This document shows positions 1-8,063 of a stretch of DNA of 34,960 nucleotides, piece by piece. The translations under genes were made by a program, and so were the position numbers. Source of the stretch: Rhizobium sp. (lineage in GTDB: Bacteria > Pseudomonadota > Alphaproteobacteria > Rhizobiales > Rhizobiaceae); the NCBI GenBank assembly GCA_029865885.1, contig JARXAK010000046.1, forward strand, positions 1 through 34,960, in the 5' to 3' direction. Positions within the stretch are counted from its first letter, which is position 1; each line of letters begins with the position of its first letter. Under the pieces are notes generated by a model, which was given only the letters and a program-made list of their open reading frames with translations, searched no databases and was not told the origin of the DNA.

Positions 1-1006
1 AGGCAAGGTTGCTGTCGAGCTGCGAGGCGGAAGCAACCGGCCCCATCTGGCTTTCCAGCGCGAGTGCAGGACCGACTTTCAGCCCCATGGTCGCCTTCGT
101 CAGCGCGTCAACGAAGATATCGTGGATGCGCTCGTGGACGATCAGACGGGATGATGCGGTACAGCGTTGCCCTGTCGAGAAGAAGGCGCCGTTGAGGCAT
201 GCGGAGACCGCAAGGTCGATGTCGGCATCGTTCATCACCACCATCGGGTTCTTGCCGCCCATCTCGAGCTGCACCTTCTTGAGACTTTCGGCAGCCGCTC
301 GGGCAATGCCGCGCCCGGTGCCAACGGACCCCGTGAAGGAGATGGCCTGGATGAGGGGCTCAGACAGCATGGCAGGACCGATCCGCGAGCCAGGTCCCAT
401 CACGAGATTGAAAAGGCCTGCGGGACACCCGGCATCCACAATGATCTCGGCAAGGAGATGCGCGGTTCCCGGCGTCAGATCTGCCGGCTTCAGGATCACG
501 CTATTGCCATAGGCGAGAGCCGGCGCAATCTTCCAGGCGGGAATGGCAATCGGGAAATTCCAGGGCGTAATCAACGCGACGACACCGAGAGGCTCACGCC
601 GCACCTCGACATCCACGCCAGCCCTCACCGACGGAAGGCTCTCGCCTGATATCCGCAGCGCCTCACCGGCGAAGAAGCGAAAGATCTGAGCGGCTCGGAT
701 TGTCTCAGCGCGGGCTTCGCTCAGGATCTTGCCTTCTTCGCGTGCAAGCATCCGGGCCAACTCCTCGACCCTGGCCTCGATTCCGGCTGCGATCCTGTCG
801 AGTAACTCGGCCCGCGCCTGCGGCCCCTTGGAATAAAACGACCGCTGCGCCTCGGCTGCAACCTCGGCGGCATGATGGACGTCCTCGGCAGCACCGCTGG
901 CATAGAGACCGATCAGGTCGGAAACATCAGACGGATTGCGGTTTTCGGTAACCGAGACCCCTTCCAGCCATTTACCGGCGATGAGGTTCTTGTGCATATC
1001 GGACAT
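1..1006 (-). CDS. Aldehyde dehydrogenase, 3' end beyond window
   Basis: NAD(P)-dependent aldehyde dehydrogenase oxidising an aldehyde to the acid. I translated about 335 residues before the window edge, so roughly the last 150 residues of a usual 480-500 are missing. The protein starts MSDMHKNLIAGKW. It shows the cofactor-domain motif ITPWNFP (about 146-152), the general-base glutamate in LEMGGKNP (about Glu248) and the nucleophile in TGQRCTASS (about Cys282). The ATG at 1006 is preceded by GAGAGG. A second in-frame ATG lies three codons in, at 997. It is 57 bases downstream of the SDR gene on the same strand, so the two are probably cotranscribed. The sequence resembles semialdehyde dehydrogenases of sugar-acid or amino-acid breakdown, but the substrate cannot be fixed from sequence. 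Confidence 0.9.
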   Translation of the reverse strand, partial: MSDMHKNLIAGKWLEGVSVTENRNPSDVSDLIGLYASGAAEDVHHAAEVAAEAQRSFYSKGPQARAELLDRIAAGIEARVEELARMLAREEGKILSEARAETIRAAQIFRFFAGEALRISGESLPSVRAGVDVEVRREPLGVVALITPWNFPIAIPAWKIAPALAYGNSVILKPADLTPGTAHLLAEIIVDAGCPAGLFNLVMGPGSRIGPAMLSEPLIQAISFTGSVGTGRGIARAAAESLKKVQLEMGGKNPMVVMNDADIDLAVSACLNGAFFSTGQRCTASSRLIVHERIHDIFVDALTKATMGLKVGPALALESQMGPVASASQLDSNLA

Positions 1007-1063
1007 GGGCGCCTCTCGTTCACTGCTTCCGATCGAGCCCGTAAGCTCGGCCAAACCCGCGGC

Positions 1064-1819
1064 TCATTGTGCTGACGTTCCGCCATCGATGGGCACAAGG
1101 GCGCCCGTCATGAAGCTGGCATCGTCGGATGCGAGGAAGGCGATCACCTTTGCGACCTCGTCGACACGCGCAACACGCCCCATGGGGATGGTGGCCGCAA
1201 GCTTCTCGACCTTCCAGTCTCGGCCATCCCCCTCGAAGGCGAGGTCGAGCATCGGCGTATCCGTATCGGTCGGGCACACGGCATTCACACGGATGCCATC
1301 AGGGACGTGATCCAGAGCCATGCAACGGGTGAGCTGCGTGAGTGCTGCCTTGGAAACGCAGTAGGCAAGAGCGCCCCGCGCACCCATCAGCGCCCAGTCC
1401 GACGCCACATTGACGATCGCCCCCTTCTTTGCCTCGCGCATGGGACGAATGACGGCACGCGACATGCGCATGGCGGAGGCGAGATTGATATCCATGATCC
1501 GATCCCAGTCCGTGTCGCTGGTCTCCTCCACCGTCCCGTTGATCAGCATGCCGGCATTGTTCACCAGCACGTCGATCCGCCCGAAATGCTGCAGGCTCTG
1601 CTCCACGATGCGATCCGGTGCTGCTCGATCCGCAAGATCAGCCTCGACGAAGACGGCGCGCCCACCACCGACTGCGATGCTGGCGACCACGGCCTGACCG
1701 CGCTGCGCATTTCTGCCGACGAGAACGACGCAAGCCCCACGGGCCGCTAGCTCCACGGCAGTTGCCGCCCCAATGCCCGAAGTGGCGCCGGTCACAACAC
1801 AGGTCTTGGCAGTAAGCAT
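1064..1819 (-). CDS. SDR family oxidoreductase
   Basis: Classical short-chain dehydrogenase/reductase of 251 residues, the normal length. It shows the nucleotide-binding TGATSGIG (10-17), NNAG (86-89) and the catalytic set Ser139, Tyr152 and Lys156 (YCVSK). The C-terminal segment MTGALVPIDGGTSAQ is typical of the family. The ATG at 1819 follows AAGGAG with a six-base spacer. It is the first gene of a minus-strand unit continuing into the partial aldehyde dehydrogenase, so an alcohol-to-aldehyde-to-acid sequence is plausible (inference). Its promoter carries a palindrome also found in the divergent promoter region near 4440. The substrate is unknown. Confidence 0.9.
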   Translation of the reverse strand: MLTAKTCVVTGATSGIGAATAVELAARGACVVLVGRNAQRGQAVVASIAVGGGRAVFVEADLADRAAPDRIVEQSLQHFGRIDVLVNNAGMLINGTVEETSDTDWDRIMDINLASAMRMSRAVIRPMREAKKGAIVNVASDWALMGARGALAYCVSKAALTQLTRCMALDHVPDGIRVNAVCPTDTDTPMLDLAFEGDGRDWKVEKLAATIPMGRVARVDEVAKVIAFLASDDASFMTGALVPIDGGTSAQ

Positions 1820-1846
1820 CGCCGGCTCCTTAATTTGATCAAACTA

Positions 1847-1875
1847 TTTTTACGATCTGCGATCGCACTTTTCAA
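1847..1875 (-). promoter_or_regulatory. Promoter of the SDR-ALDH unit with embedded operator
   Basis: On the minus strand, TTGAAA (1875-1870) and TAAAAA (1852-1847) are separated by exactly 17 bases, about 28 bases upstream of the SDR ATG. The spacer contains the perfect 10-base palindrome TGCGATCGCA (1858-1867). A second palindrome, TTTGATCAAA, lies at 1834-1843 just downstream of the -10. A repressor bound at 1858-1867 would block RNA polymerase. The GntR protein encoded next door is the obvious candidate (inference). Confidence 0.6.
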
Positions 1876-1898
1876 GAGAGCAAGAGCCCGTCGAGACG

Positions 1899-1924
1899 AA
1901 AAAAAAGCGCCGTCGTCGGCGCTT
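1899..1924 (-). terminator. Rho-independent terminator of the GntR gene
   Basis: Read on the minus strand this is a perfect 8-base stem, AAGCGCCG / CGGCGCTT, closed by the tetraloop ACGA and followed by a run of T (eight T in all, two of them in the stem). It lies about 95 bases after the GntR stop codon and upstream of the SDR promoter, which separates the two transcripts. Confidence 0.8.
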
Positions 1925-1951
1925 GAAGATTCGATGTGAAATGAGCCTGTT

Positions 1952-2010
1952 ATACCAAGTGTCGATGATAGGAACCCATAGGATCGGTTCCTATCATCGA
2001 CACTTGGTAT
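1952..2010. repeat. Long perfect inverted repeat
   Basis: Two 25-base arms (1952-1976 and 1986-2010) are exact reverse complements around a 9-base spacer, CATAGGATC. The element begins 6 bases beyond the GntR stop codon. There is no T-run directly after either arm, and a proper terminator sits 30-50 bases further on, so it is not a simple terminator. It could be a dispersed palindromic element (RIME or MITE-like), a protein-binding site, or a hairpin protecting mRNA. No second copy was noticed in the window. Confidence 0.9.
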
Positions 2011-2016
2011 TAGACG

Positions 2017-2709
2017 TCAGGCATCGGCAAAGTCGGCATTCTCCGACAGGAAGGCGAAGCCTTCGGAAATGTCCTTGTGCATCAACTCCGCCGCGACCTT
2101 GCCATCCCCGCGAGCAAGCGCCTCGACGACTTCCTCATGGTAGTCGATGTCGAGGATGCCGGAGAGATTGCCCCCGAAACGCCCACCGAACTGACGCAGG
2201 AAAGGCCCGACCTGCAGCCACATCGTCTCGATCAGGAACAGCATGCTGTCGGAGCCGGCGGCCCGATAGATGCTGAACTTGAACTCGTAATTGTGCAGGA
2301 GATAGCTGTCGATGTCCTGGTCGCGCGCCGACTGTGTGAGCGCGGCGGCCTCCTTGCGGATCGCCCTCAGATCAATGGCCTTGATCTGCCGAGCCGCAAT
2401 CTCGGTCAGCGCAGGCTCACAGATAAGGCGGCTCTGCATCAGATCGGCAAACCGCTCCCGGGTCATCGGCGGCAGAACATGCGAACCATTCGGCAACTGC
2501 TCGAGCGCCCGGAGAGCCTGGAGCTTGGTGAGTGCCGCCCGAACCGGCATGTCGCTCGTGCCGAGTTCCTTGGCCAGCTTGCGGGATGTCAGCTTCTGCC
2601 CGGGCTTGATCTGACCTGCCATCAGGGCTTTGTTCAGCCGCCGGTAGACAATCTCGTGCAGAGGCGTGAGATCGACCGTACCAAGCCCGATTATTACAGG
2701 TGACTTCAC
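2017..2709 (-). CDS. GntR-family regulator, FCD domain
   Basis: Transcription factor of the FadR (FCD) branch of GntR, 230 residues with the start chosen here. The N-terminal winged helix (about 15-80) includes VYRRLNKALMAGQIKPGQKL and SRKLAKELGTSDMPVRAAL, followed by an all-helical FCD ligand domain. Two of the usual metal-binding histidines are visible in DYHEEVVEAL and LMHKD. The position normally FH reads FK (NYEFKFSIY), so the metal site may be altered. I chose GTG at 2709 because GGGAG lies six bases upstream. The frame stays open to 2826, but that extension looks non-coding. It sits between two catabolic units that share a palindrome and probably represses both. Confidence 0.85.
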   Translation of the reverse strand: MKSPVIIGLGTVDLTPLHEIVYRRLNKALMAGQIKPGQKLTSRKLAKELGTSDMPVRAALTKLQALRALEQLPNGSHVLPPMTRERFADLMQSRLICEPALTEIAARQIKAIDLRAIRKEAAALTQSARDQDIDSYLLHNYEFKFSIYRAAGSDSMLFLIETMWLQVGPFLRQFGGRFGGNLSGILDIDYHEEVVEALARGDGKVAAELMHKDISEGFAFLSENADFADA

Positions 2710-2734
2710 CGTCTGCTCCCGTCCCGATAAGTCT

Positions 2735-2760
2735 GGTCTGGGGCCCTGGAAGACCCCAGA
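2735..2760. promoter_or_regulatory. Inverted repeat upstream of the GntR gene
   Basis: TCTGGGG (2737-2743) and CCCCAGA (2754-2760) are perfect inverted arms 10 bases apart. A nested GGTCT / AGACC pair (2735-2739, 2751-2755) adds to the symmetry. It lies 26-51 bases upstream of the GTG start of the regulator. It may be an autoregulatory site or a hairpin at the end of the upstream aldehyde dehydrogenase transcript. It does not match the TGCGATCGCA palindrome of the neighbouring promoters. Confidence 0.35.
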
Positions 2761-2841
2761 TACGTTGATCCGCGTGAATGTCCCCGGATACCACCGAATT
2801 CCGGCAGAAAACAGGGGGACACCCACGCGATTGGATCAGCG

Positions 2842-4284
2842 TCAGGCCGCATCGGGCCAGCCGCTGATCGCCTTAACTTCCAGATATTCCTCGATACCCC
2901 AGACGCCACCCTCACGGCCGATACCGGATTGTCCAAAGCCACCGAATGGCGCTCCGTATGGCAGATCCGTGCCGTTGAGACGCACCATGCCGGCGCGCAG
3001 TTTGCGGCTGATGCGGCGGGCTTTCTCCGCATCATTCGTCCACAGATAGGCCGCAAGCCCATAGACGCTGTCATTGGCGATCGCGATCGCCTCCTCCTCC
3101 GTGTCGAAAGGCAGAATGGTGAGGACCGGTCCAAAGATCTCCTCGCGCGCGACCGTCATGCCGTTGTGCACATCGGCAAAGACCGTCGGGCGAATGAAAT
3201 AGCCGCCGTCGACGCCCGCCGGCAGATCGGCTCCTCCGGCCGCAAGCTTCGCACCCTCCTTGATCCCGGCTTCGATGAGCCCGCGAATGCGGCCAAACTG
3301 GCCGGCATTGACGACCGGTCCCATCTCGGTGCCGTCGCTCGCCGGATCCCCGACGCGGACCTCGTTTGCCACGCGCGCCGACGCTGCCACGGCCTGATCA
3401 TAGACGCTGCGCTGGACCAGCATGCGCGAGGGCGCATTGCAGGACTGCCCGGAGTTTCGGAACATGTGGCGGGCGGTCGCTTCGGCGGCTGCCACGACAT
3501 CGCAGTCTTCGAAAATGATGTCGGCACCCTTGCCGCCGAGCTCCAGGCCCACCCGCTTTACGGTTTCTGCTGCGGCCTTGCTGACGGCGACGCCCGCGCG
3601 CGTGGAGCCGGTGAGCGAGATGACGGCAACATCGGGATGGCTGGAAAGCCGTTCGCCAACAGCCACGCCCGTCCCATGAATGAGATTGAACACGCCGGCC
3701 GGCACGCCGGCCTCATCCAGAACCTCGGCGAAGAGTGCTGCCGATAGCGGGGCGAATTCGGAAGGCTTCAAGACCATAGTGCAGCCGGCCGCCAGCGCCG
3801 CACCGACCTTCAGCGTCACCTGGTTCATCGGCCAGTTCCATGGCGTGATCAGCGCAGCAACGCCCTTCGCTTCCATGACGATGCGGTTCGAGGCATCTCC
3901 GGGAAACAGCGACCGCTCCCAGTGAACATCGTCCATCGCGCGGATGAAATCCTCGAGATGGCCGAGCCCGGAACCGGCCTGAGGGCCGCGTGCCAGCGCC
4001 TTCGGAGCCCCCATTTCGATCATGATGGCATCCGCAATATCGTCACGGCGCCGACGATAGACCTCGACAACCCGCTGAAGCACCGCCTTGCGTTCGGCGG
4101 GTGTTGTGGCGCTCCAGCCGCCAAAGGCCTGAGCGGCAGCAGCGACCGCGCGATCAACATCATCACGATTGCCGAGGGCCAGCTTGCCACAGACCTCACC
4201 GCTGGCAGGGTTGATGATATCCATCACATCGGTCGAGTTCGGCTCGACCCAGGCACCACCAATGTAGAACTGAAGGGTATTCAT
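2842..4284 (-). CDS. Aldehyde dehydrogenase family protein
   Basis: Complete aldehyde dehydrogenase of 480 residues. It shows ITPWNWP (146-152), Glu248 in LELGGKG and the nucleophile Cys282 in SGQSCNAPS. The C-terminal YGAPFGGFGQSGIGREGG is the usual family ending. The frame is open 27 codons further upstream, but the ATG at 4284, which begins MNTLQFYIGGAWV, aligns with the family start and has GGGA nearby. It is transcribed divergently from the dehydrogenase-racemase-aminotransferase operon and shares the 200-base control region with it. It probably oxidises the aldehyde made by that pathway, for example after transamination (inference). The substrate is not identifiable. Confidence 0.9.
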   Translation of the reverse strand: MNTLQFYIGGAWVEPNSTDVMDIINPASGEVCGKLALGNRDDVDRAVAAAAQAFGGWSATTPAERKAVLQRVVEVYRRRRDDIADAIMIEMGAPKALARGPQAGSGLGHLEDFIRAMDDVHWERSLFPGDASNRIVMEAKGVAALITPWNWPMNQVTLKVGAALAAGCTMVLKPSEFAPLSAALFAEVLDEAGVPAGVFNLIHGTGVAVGERLSSHPDVAVISLTGSTRAGVAVSKAAAETVKRVGLELGGKGADIIFEDCDVVAAAEATARHMFRNSGQSCNAPSRMLVQRSVYDQAVAASARVANEVRVGDPASDGTEMGPVVNAGQFGRIRGLIEAGIKEGAKLAAGGADLPAGVDGGYFIRPTVFADVHNGMTVAREEIFGPVLTILPFDTEEEAIAIANDSVYGLAAYLWTNDAEKARRISRKLRAGMVRLNGTDLPYGAPFGGFGQSGIGREGGVWGIEEYLEVKAISGWPDAA

Positions 4285-4403
4285 GTTGCTTTTCCCAGAA
4301 TGAAAACGGCGTGCACGGCCATAAGGGTGTATTGATTGACATCTGGCGACGACCGTTTGCCACAACCCGGTCGGTCGACGCTTCGTATCTCTGATCGGCA
4401 GTA

Positions 4404-4432
4404 TTGACGAAAGTCTCGTGAACTTCTAGCCT
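4404..4432 (+). promoter_or_regulatory. Candidate promoter of the 4485-7526 operon
   Basis: TTGACG (4404-4409) and TAGCCT (4427-4432) are spaced by 17 bases. The -35 is good and the -10 is weak (3 of 6). It ends directly before the palindromic pair at 4434-4462, which lies between it and the ATG at 4485, as expected for repression. Confidence 0.4.
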
Positions 4433-4433
4433 A

Positions 4434-4462
4434 ATTTGCGATCGCAAATCGCATAAATGCGA
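4434..4462. promoter_or_regulatory. Double palindromic operator, GntR candidate
   Basis: A perfect 16-base palindrome, ATTTGCGATCGCAAAT (4434-4449), is followed by a second dyad, TCGCAT-AA-ATGCGA (4449-4462). The 10-base core TGCGATCGCA is identical to the one inside the SDR promoter at 1858-1867. Both copies are intergenic and flank the GntR gene. Binding here would control the divergent aldehyde dehydrogenase and the plus-strand operon. Confidence 0.65.
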
Positions 4463-4484
4463 AAAATCTTCTCAAGAGGTGCTC

Positions 4485-5408
4485 ATGACAACCCATCTCG
4501 CTGTCATTGGTTGCGGGCTGATCGGCGAAAGTTGGGCCGCCCTGGGTTTGGCGCGCGGCTGGGAGGTCACCGCCTGGGATCCAAACGAAGCAAGCCGCAC
4601 CTCGTTGCCGGAGCGCGTCTTACGCCCCCTCTCCCACCTCCATGAGCTTCACGGCTGGCCTGTGTCGACGGCGAGGTTGCGGGTAACGCAATCGCTGGAA
4701 GAAGCCATCGCAGGCGCGACCCTGATCCAGGAAAACGCACCAGAGCAGATCCCGCTCAAGCAGGCTTTGTACGCGCAGATCGAAGCAGCAGCCGACCCGC
4801 AGGCGATCATCGCGTCCAGCACATCGGCTCTGACATGGTCATCCCTCAGCGGCACGCTGAAGACGCCCGGGCGCTTTATCACGGCGCACCCTTTCAATCC
4901 GCCGCATCTCATTCCGCTTGTGGAGATCTACGGCGTGGACGAAACGGTGCTTGCCCGTGCAGAGGCGCTTTATCGCGACCTTGGCCGCAGTCCGGTCCGC
5001 CTGAAAAAGGAAGCTGTCGGCCATATCGCCAATCGGCTGGCATCGGCCCTGTGGCGCGAAGCGGTCAACATCGTCGCGGAGGGCATTGCCGACGTCGAGG
5101 ACATCGATACCGCCATGCGCGACGGCCCGGGCCTTCGCTGGTCCGTGACGGGCGCCCACATGGCCTACCACCTCGGCGGCGGACCGGGCGGTATCCGCCA
5201 CTATCTCTCGCACCTTGGCCCAAGCCAGGTGAAGCGTTGGCAGTCACTCGGCGCGCCCGAACTGACGCCTGAGCTGTGCGAACGCCTGATCGAAGGCATC
5301 GAGCGCGAGGCGGCAGGCCGAACGATCCCCGAGCTGGAAAACGAGCGGGACCGGCTGCTGATCCAGCTGCAGAAGGCCCGCAAGGCCGGCAGGGGTGAAC
5401 ATGACTAA
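4485..5408 (+). CDS. 3-hydroxyacyl-CoA dehydrogenase-like / L-carnitine dehydrogenase-like
   Basis: NAD-dependent 3-hydroxy-acid dehydrogenase of 307 residues. The N-terminal Rossmann fold has GCGLIG (9-14), followed by an acidic residue in WDP (Asp32) that suggests NAD rather than NADP. The catalytic histidine is His135 in AHPFNPPHLIPLVE. The C-terminal helical domain ends in EAAGRTIPELENERDRLL. This size, without a second domain, fits L-carnitine dehydrogenase and L-gulonate 3-dehydrogenase relatives better than bifunctional beta-oxidation enzymes. The ATG at 4485 follows AAGAGGT; a GTG two codons upstream is less likely. It overlaps the next gene by 8 bases. The true substrate, a beta-hydroxy acid or its CoA ester, is not determined. 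Confidence 0.85.
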   Translation: MTTHLAVIGCGLIGESWAALGLARGWEVTAWDPNEASRTSLPERVLRPLSHLHELHGWPVSTARLRVTQSLEEAIAGATLIQENAPEQIPLKQALYAQIEAAADPQAIIASSTSALTWSSLSGTLKTPGRFITAHPFNPPHLIPLVEIYGVDETVLARAEALYRDLGRSPVRLKKEAVGHIANRLASALWREAVNIVAEGIADVEDIDTAMRDGPGLRWSVTGAHMAYHLGGGPGGIRHYLSHLGPSQVKRWQSLGAPELTPELCERLIEGIEREAAGRTIPELENERDRLLIQLQKARKAGRGEHD

Positions 5409-6117
5409 AGACAACAGAACGAGAATAGCGCTCATCCATGCGCTGACGGAATCCGTTCTTCCGGCGCATCAGGCCTTTCGCAGCCTCTGGCCGGAAGCGT
5501 ATGTTTTCGACCTGCTCGACACGTCGCTGTCCGCCGATCTTGCAGCAGGGCAAAGGCTTGAGGACGGAATCGCCGACCGCATCCGGAAACTGGCGGACTA
5601 TGCTGCGGCTTCGAAGGGTGAGGCGGGCGAGACACAAGCGCTGCTCTTCACCTGCTCCGCATTCGGACCGGCGATCGACGCGGTCAAGAACCAGATCCCG
5701 ATCCCCGTCCTGCGCCCGAACGAAGCCGCTTTCGAACAGGCACTCGATCTCGGGAGCCGGATCGGCCTTGCCGTCACATTCGGACCCTCATTCTCATCGC
5801 TCCGGGACGAGCTTCTGGGCATGGCGTCTGAACGGGGACAGGCAATCGAGGTCGTGCCCGTGCTCGTCGAGGGAGCACTCGCGGCTCTCAAGGCGGGCAA
5901 TGGTAGCGAACATGATCGCCTCGCAGCGGAAGCCTGCCGACGACTGCCTGCTCTCGACGCCCTCGTTCTCGGACAGTTCTCTCTGGCGCGCGCCGCAGAT
6001 GCCGTGCGCGACCGCATCGAAGCACCCGTTCTCACCACGCCATCAAGCGCGGTCGCAGCCCTCAAGAACCTGACCACTTCGCCCCGCGCCCCTCTCAGAT
6101 CTGGGACCTCATCATGA
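5401..6117 (+). CDS. Asp/Glu racemase-family protein
   Basis: Protein of 238 residues in the aspartate/glutamate racemase superfamily, which includes maleate isomerase and arylmalonate decarboxylase. The first active-site cysteine is present in [10 protein letters not shown] (Cys85). The second half normally carries a cysteine in a motif like LGCT; here it reads VLGQFSLA, with Gln192 in that place. The only other cysteine nearby (Cys179) is not in such a motif. A two-base racemase reaction is therefore doubtful, and a one-cysteine isomerase or decarboxylase is more likely (inference). The ATG at 5401 follows AGGGGTG and lies inside the end of the upstream gene. The stop overlaps the next ATG as ATGA, so the three genes are translationally coupled. 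Confidence 0.75.
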   Translation: MTKDNRTRIALIHALTESVLPAHQAFRSLWPEAYVFDLLDTSLSADLAAGQRLEDGIADRIRKLADYAAASKGEAGETQALLFTCSAFGPAIDAVKNQIPIPVLRPNEAAFEQALDLGSRIGLAVTFGPSFSSLRDELLGMASERGQAIEVVPVLVEGALAALKAGNGSEHDRLAAEACRRLPALDALVLGQFSLARAADAVRDRIEAPVLTTPSSAVAALKNLTTSPRAPLRSGTSS

Positions 6118-7526
6118 CCATTCAGCCCAATTACACCCTCCGCGACATGGACAGGGCGAGCCTCTTCCACCCCGTCACCTCCATCCACGACCAGCAGACC
6201 AACGGACCGCAGATTTATCAGTCCGGCTTAGGCGTCGAACTGATCTCGTCGGAAGGCAAGCGGCTGATCGACATGGGCGCAGGCCTCTGGTGCGTGAATG
6301 TCGGCTATGGGCGCAGCGAACTGGCAGACGCCGCCGCGCAAGCCATGCGCGATCTGAGCTTCCAGCATCTGTTCGGCGGAGCGGCCTCGGAACCCTCGAT
6401 CCGTGTGGCCGACCGGCTACTCTCGCTGTTTCGCGAACGGGCCGGTGCGCCACACATGGCCCGTGTCTTCTTCGGCACATCGGGCTCGGATGCCAACGAC
6501 ACGGCCTTCAAGCTTGTCCGCTACTACAACAATCTGCGCGGTAGACCCCTGAAGAAGAAGATCATCTCGCGCATGGGCGGCTATCACGGCGTCACACATG
6601 CCTCAGGCAGCCTGACCGGGATCGAGGCCTATCACAAGGCCTTCGATCTGCCCGTTGACGGCGTCCTGCACACCAGCTGTCCGCATTATTTCACCTTTGG
6701 CCTGCCCGGCGAAACCGAGGAGGACTATACGAACCGACTGATCGGCGAGCTGGAGACCATGATCGAGCGCGAGGGGGGAGAGACAATCGCCGCCTTCATC
6801 GCCGAACCCGTCATGGGCACCGGCGGCGTCTTCCTGCCGCCGAAGGGATATTTCGAACGTCTCCAGGCGGTTCTGGATCGTCATGACATTCTGCTTATTG
6901 TCGATGAAGTGATCACCGGCTTCGGACGGCTGGGAGAATGGTTCGGCACAGGCGCCTACAAGCTGCGCCCCGATATCGTCTCGCTGGCCAAGGGCCTGAC
7001 CAGTGCCTATTTCCCGATGTCGGCATCCATCATTTCCGACCGGATCTGGTCTGTCCTTGTGGAGACATCGGCTGAAACCGGCGCCTTCATGCACGGATTC
7101 ACCTATTCCGGCCATCCGGTGGGTGCCGCGGTCGCGCTTGCCAATCTCGATCTCATCGAAGGGGAAGGCCTCGTCGACAATGCAGCCACTGTCGGGCCGC
7201 ACCTCCTGCGATCGCTGAAACAGGCACTGGCAGACCATCCCTTCATCGGGGACATCAGGGGCCAGGGCCTCATGGCCGGCATCGAGTTCGTCGCCGACAA
7301 GGCAACAAAACGGCCGTTCGCCAAAGGCATGGCACCGCACCGGGTGGTCGCCCGGCATGCCACCCAGCAAGGCGTCCTCACCCGCGCCCTGCCCTTCCTG
7401 CCGGTAAACTCCTTTTCGCCGCCCCTGTCGATCACCACCGAACAGATCGATGAGGCCGTCAAACGCTACGTGGCCGCACTGACATCTGCAGAAGCCGAAC
7501 TGAAGACAATGGCTAACAGCGGTTGA
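6114..7526 (+). CDS. Class III PLP-dependent aminotransferase
   Basis: Omega-aminotransferase of the class III fold, 470 residues, moving an amino group from an amine or non-alpha amino acid to a keto acid. It shows the phosphate-binding GTSGSDAND (121-129), Asp264 in [13 protein letters not shown], which holds the PLP ring nitrogen, and the Schiff-base lysine Lys293 in [12 protein letters not shown]. The C-terminus is complete. It starts with an ATGA overlap on the racemase-family gene. A product aldehyde could be taken by the divergent aldehyde dehydrogenase (inference). The beta-alanine, taurine and polyamine transaminase branches all look alike at this level, so no substrate is assigned. 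Confidence 0.9.
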   Translation: MTIQPNYTLRDMDRASLFHPVTSIHDQQTNGPQIYQSGLGVELISSEGKRLIDMGAGLWCVNVGYGRSELADAAAQAMRDLSFQHLFGGAASEPSIRVADRLLSLFRERAGAPHMARVFFGTSGSDANDTAFKLVRYYNNLRGRPLKKKIISRMGGYHGVTHASGSLTGIEAYHKAFDLPVDGVLHTSCPHYFTFGLPGETEEDYTNRLIGELETMIEREGGETIAAFIAEPVMGTGGVFLPPKGYFERLQAVLDRHDILLIVDEVITGFGRLGEWFGTGAYKLRPDIVSLAKGLTSAYFPMSASIISDRIWSVLVETSAETGAFMHGFTYSGHPVGAAVALANLDLIEGEGLVDNAATVGPHLLRSLKQALADHPFIGDIRGQGLMAGIEFVADKATKRPFAKGMAPHRVVARHATQQGVLTRALPFLPVNSFSPPLSITTEQIDEAVKRYVAALTSAEAELKTMANSG

Positions 7527-7556
7527 CCGGACTGGCTTGCATCGGTCTTACCGCTG
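7517..7556. terminator. Hairpin between convergent genes
   Basis: CAGCGGT-T-GACCG (7517-7529) pairs with CGGTC-TT-ACCGCTG (7543-7556), giving 12 base pairs with a small bulge and a 13-base loop. It overlaps the aminotransferase stop codon and lies before the MarR stop coming from the other side. No clear T-run follows, so it may slow polymerase in both directions or stabilise the mRNA end. Confidence 0.45.
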
Positions 7557-7593
7557 CGCTCTGCAAGGCGTATGAAGGGAAACGACTGGGCGG

Positions 7594-8028
7594 TCACCCC
7601 GCGTTCAGAGCCGTGAGGCTGTCGCCGAGGATGGCATGCAGATCCAGCACCCGCTCTGGGCCGAGCTTGCGGTGCAGGCTCAGTTGCGCCTCCCGCCAGG
7701 CCTCGTAGGCCAATGCCCATCTCGCCCTGCCCTCCTCGGTCATCTCGACGGAGCGGCTGCGGGCATCGCGTCCAGGGGAGAGACTGATGAGCTTCTGATC
7801 GAGCAGGGGGCGCATGTTGCGCGTCAGTGTTGACGCATCCATCTCCATCAGCCGCGCCAGCTTGCCAAGCCCCACGGGTCCCAGCACCACGACATGCGAC
7901 AGCAGCGTATACTGGGTGGACTTCAGCGTCACAGCAGAGAGATGTCGATCGTAGTGACGACTGACCGCCCTCGTCAGCTTTCTGAGCGCGAGGTTTGTAC
8001 ATTGTTCAGTCTTGACCAATTCTGCCAT
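7594..8028 (-). CDS. MarR-family regulator
   Basis: DNA-binding regulator of 144 residues, the usual MarR length. The winged helix is visible in LARLMEMDASTLTRNMRPLLDQ and LISLSPGRDARSRSVEMTEEGR, where the wing has the family Asp-x-Arg (GRDARS). The frame stays open for 300 more codons upstream, but those lie antisense to the thioesterase and thiolase genes and are not coding. I chose the ATG at 8028, where MAELVKTEQC begins, although its AGAGGG is unusually close (about 1-2 bases). It is divergent from the thioesterase-thiolase pair across 45 bases and probably represses it in response to an acyl or aromatic ligand. Confidence 0.85.
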   Translation of the reverse strand: MAELVKTEQCTNLALRKLTRAVSRHYDRHLSAVTLKSTQYTLLSHVVVLGPVGLGKLARLMEMDASTLTRNMRPLLDQKLISLSPGRDARSRSVEMTEEGRARWALAYEAWREAQLSLHRKLGPERVLDLHAILGDSLTALNAG

Positions 8029-8051
8029 GCCCTCTAGCTTAACAGTGATAT

Positions 8052-8063
8052 TTGTATATGCAA
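8052..8063. promoter_or_regulatory. MarR operator candidate
   Basis: TTGTATATGCAA is a 12-base dyad with one mismatched pair, in the 45-base gap between the MarR and thioesterase starts. Size, AT-rich centre and position fit a MarR site that would control both genes. Confidence 0.5.

Noticed and set aside
2710-2826. Upstream extension of the GntR frame to an ATG at 2826
   Set aside because: The 39 extra residues are not like GntR N-termini, they cross an inverted repeat, and a GTG with a good ribosome binding site lies at 2709.
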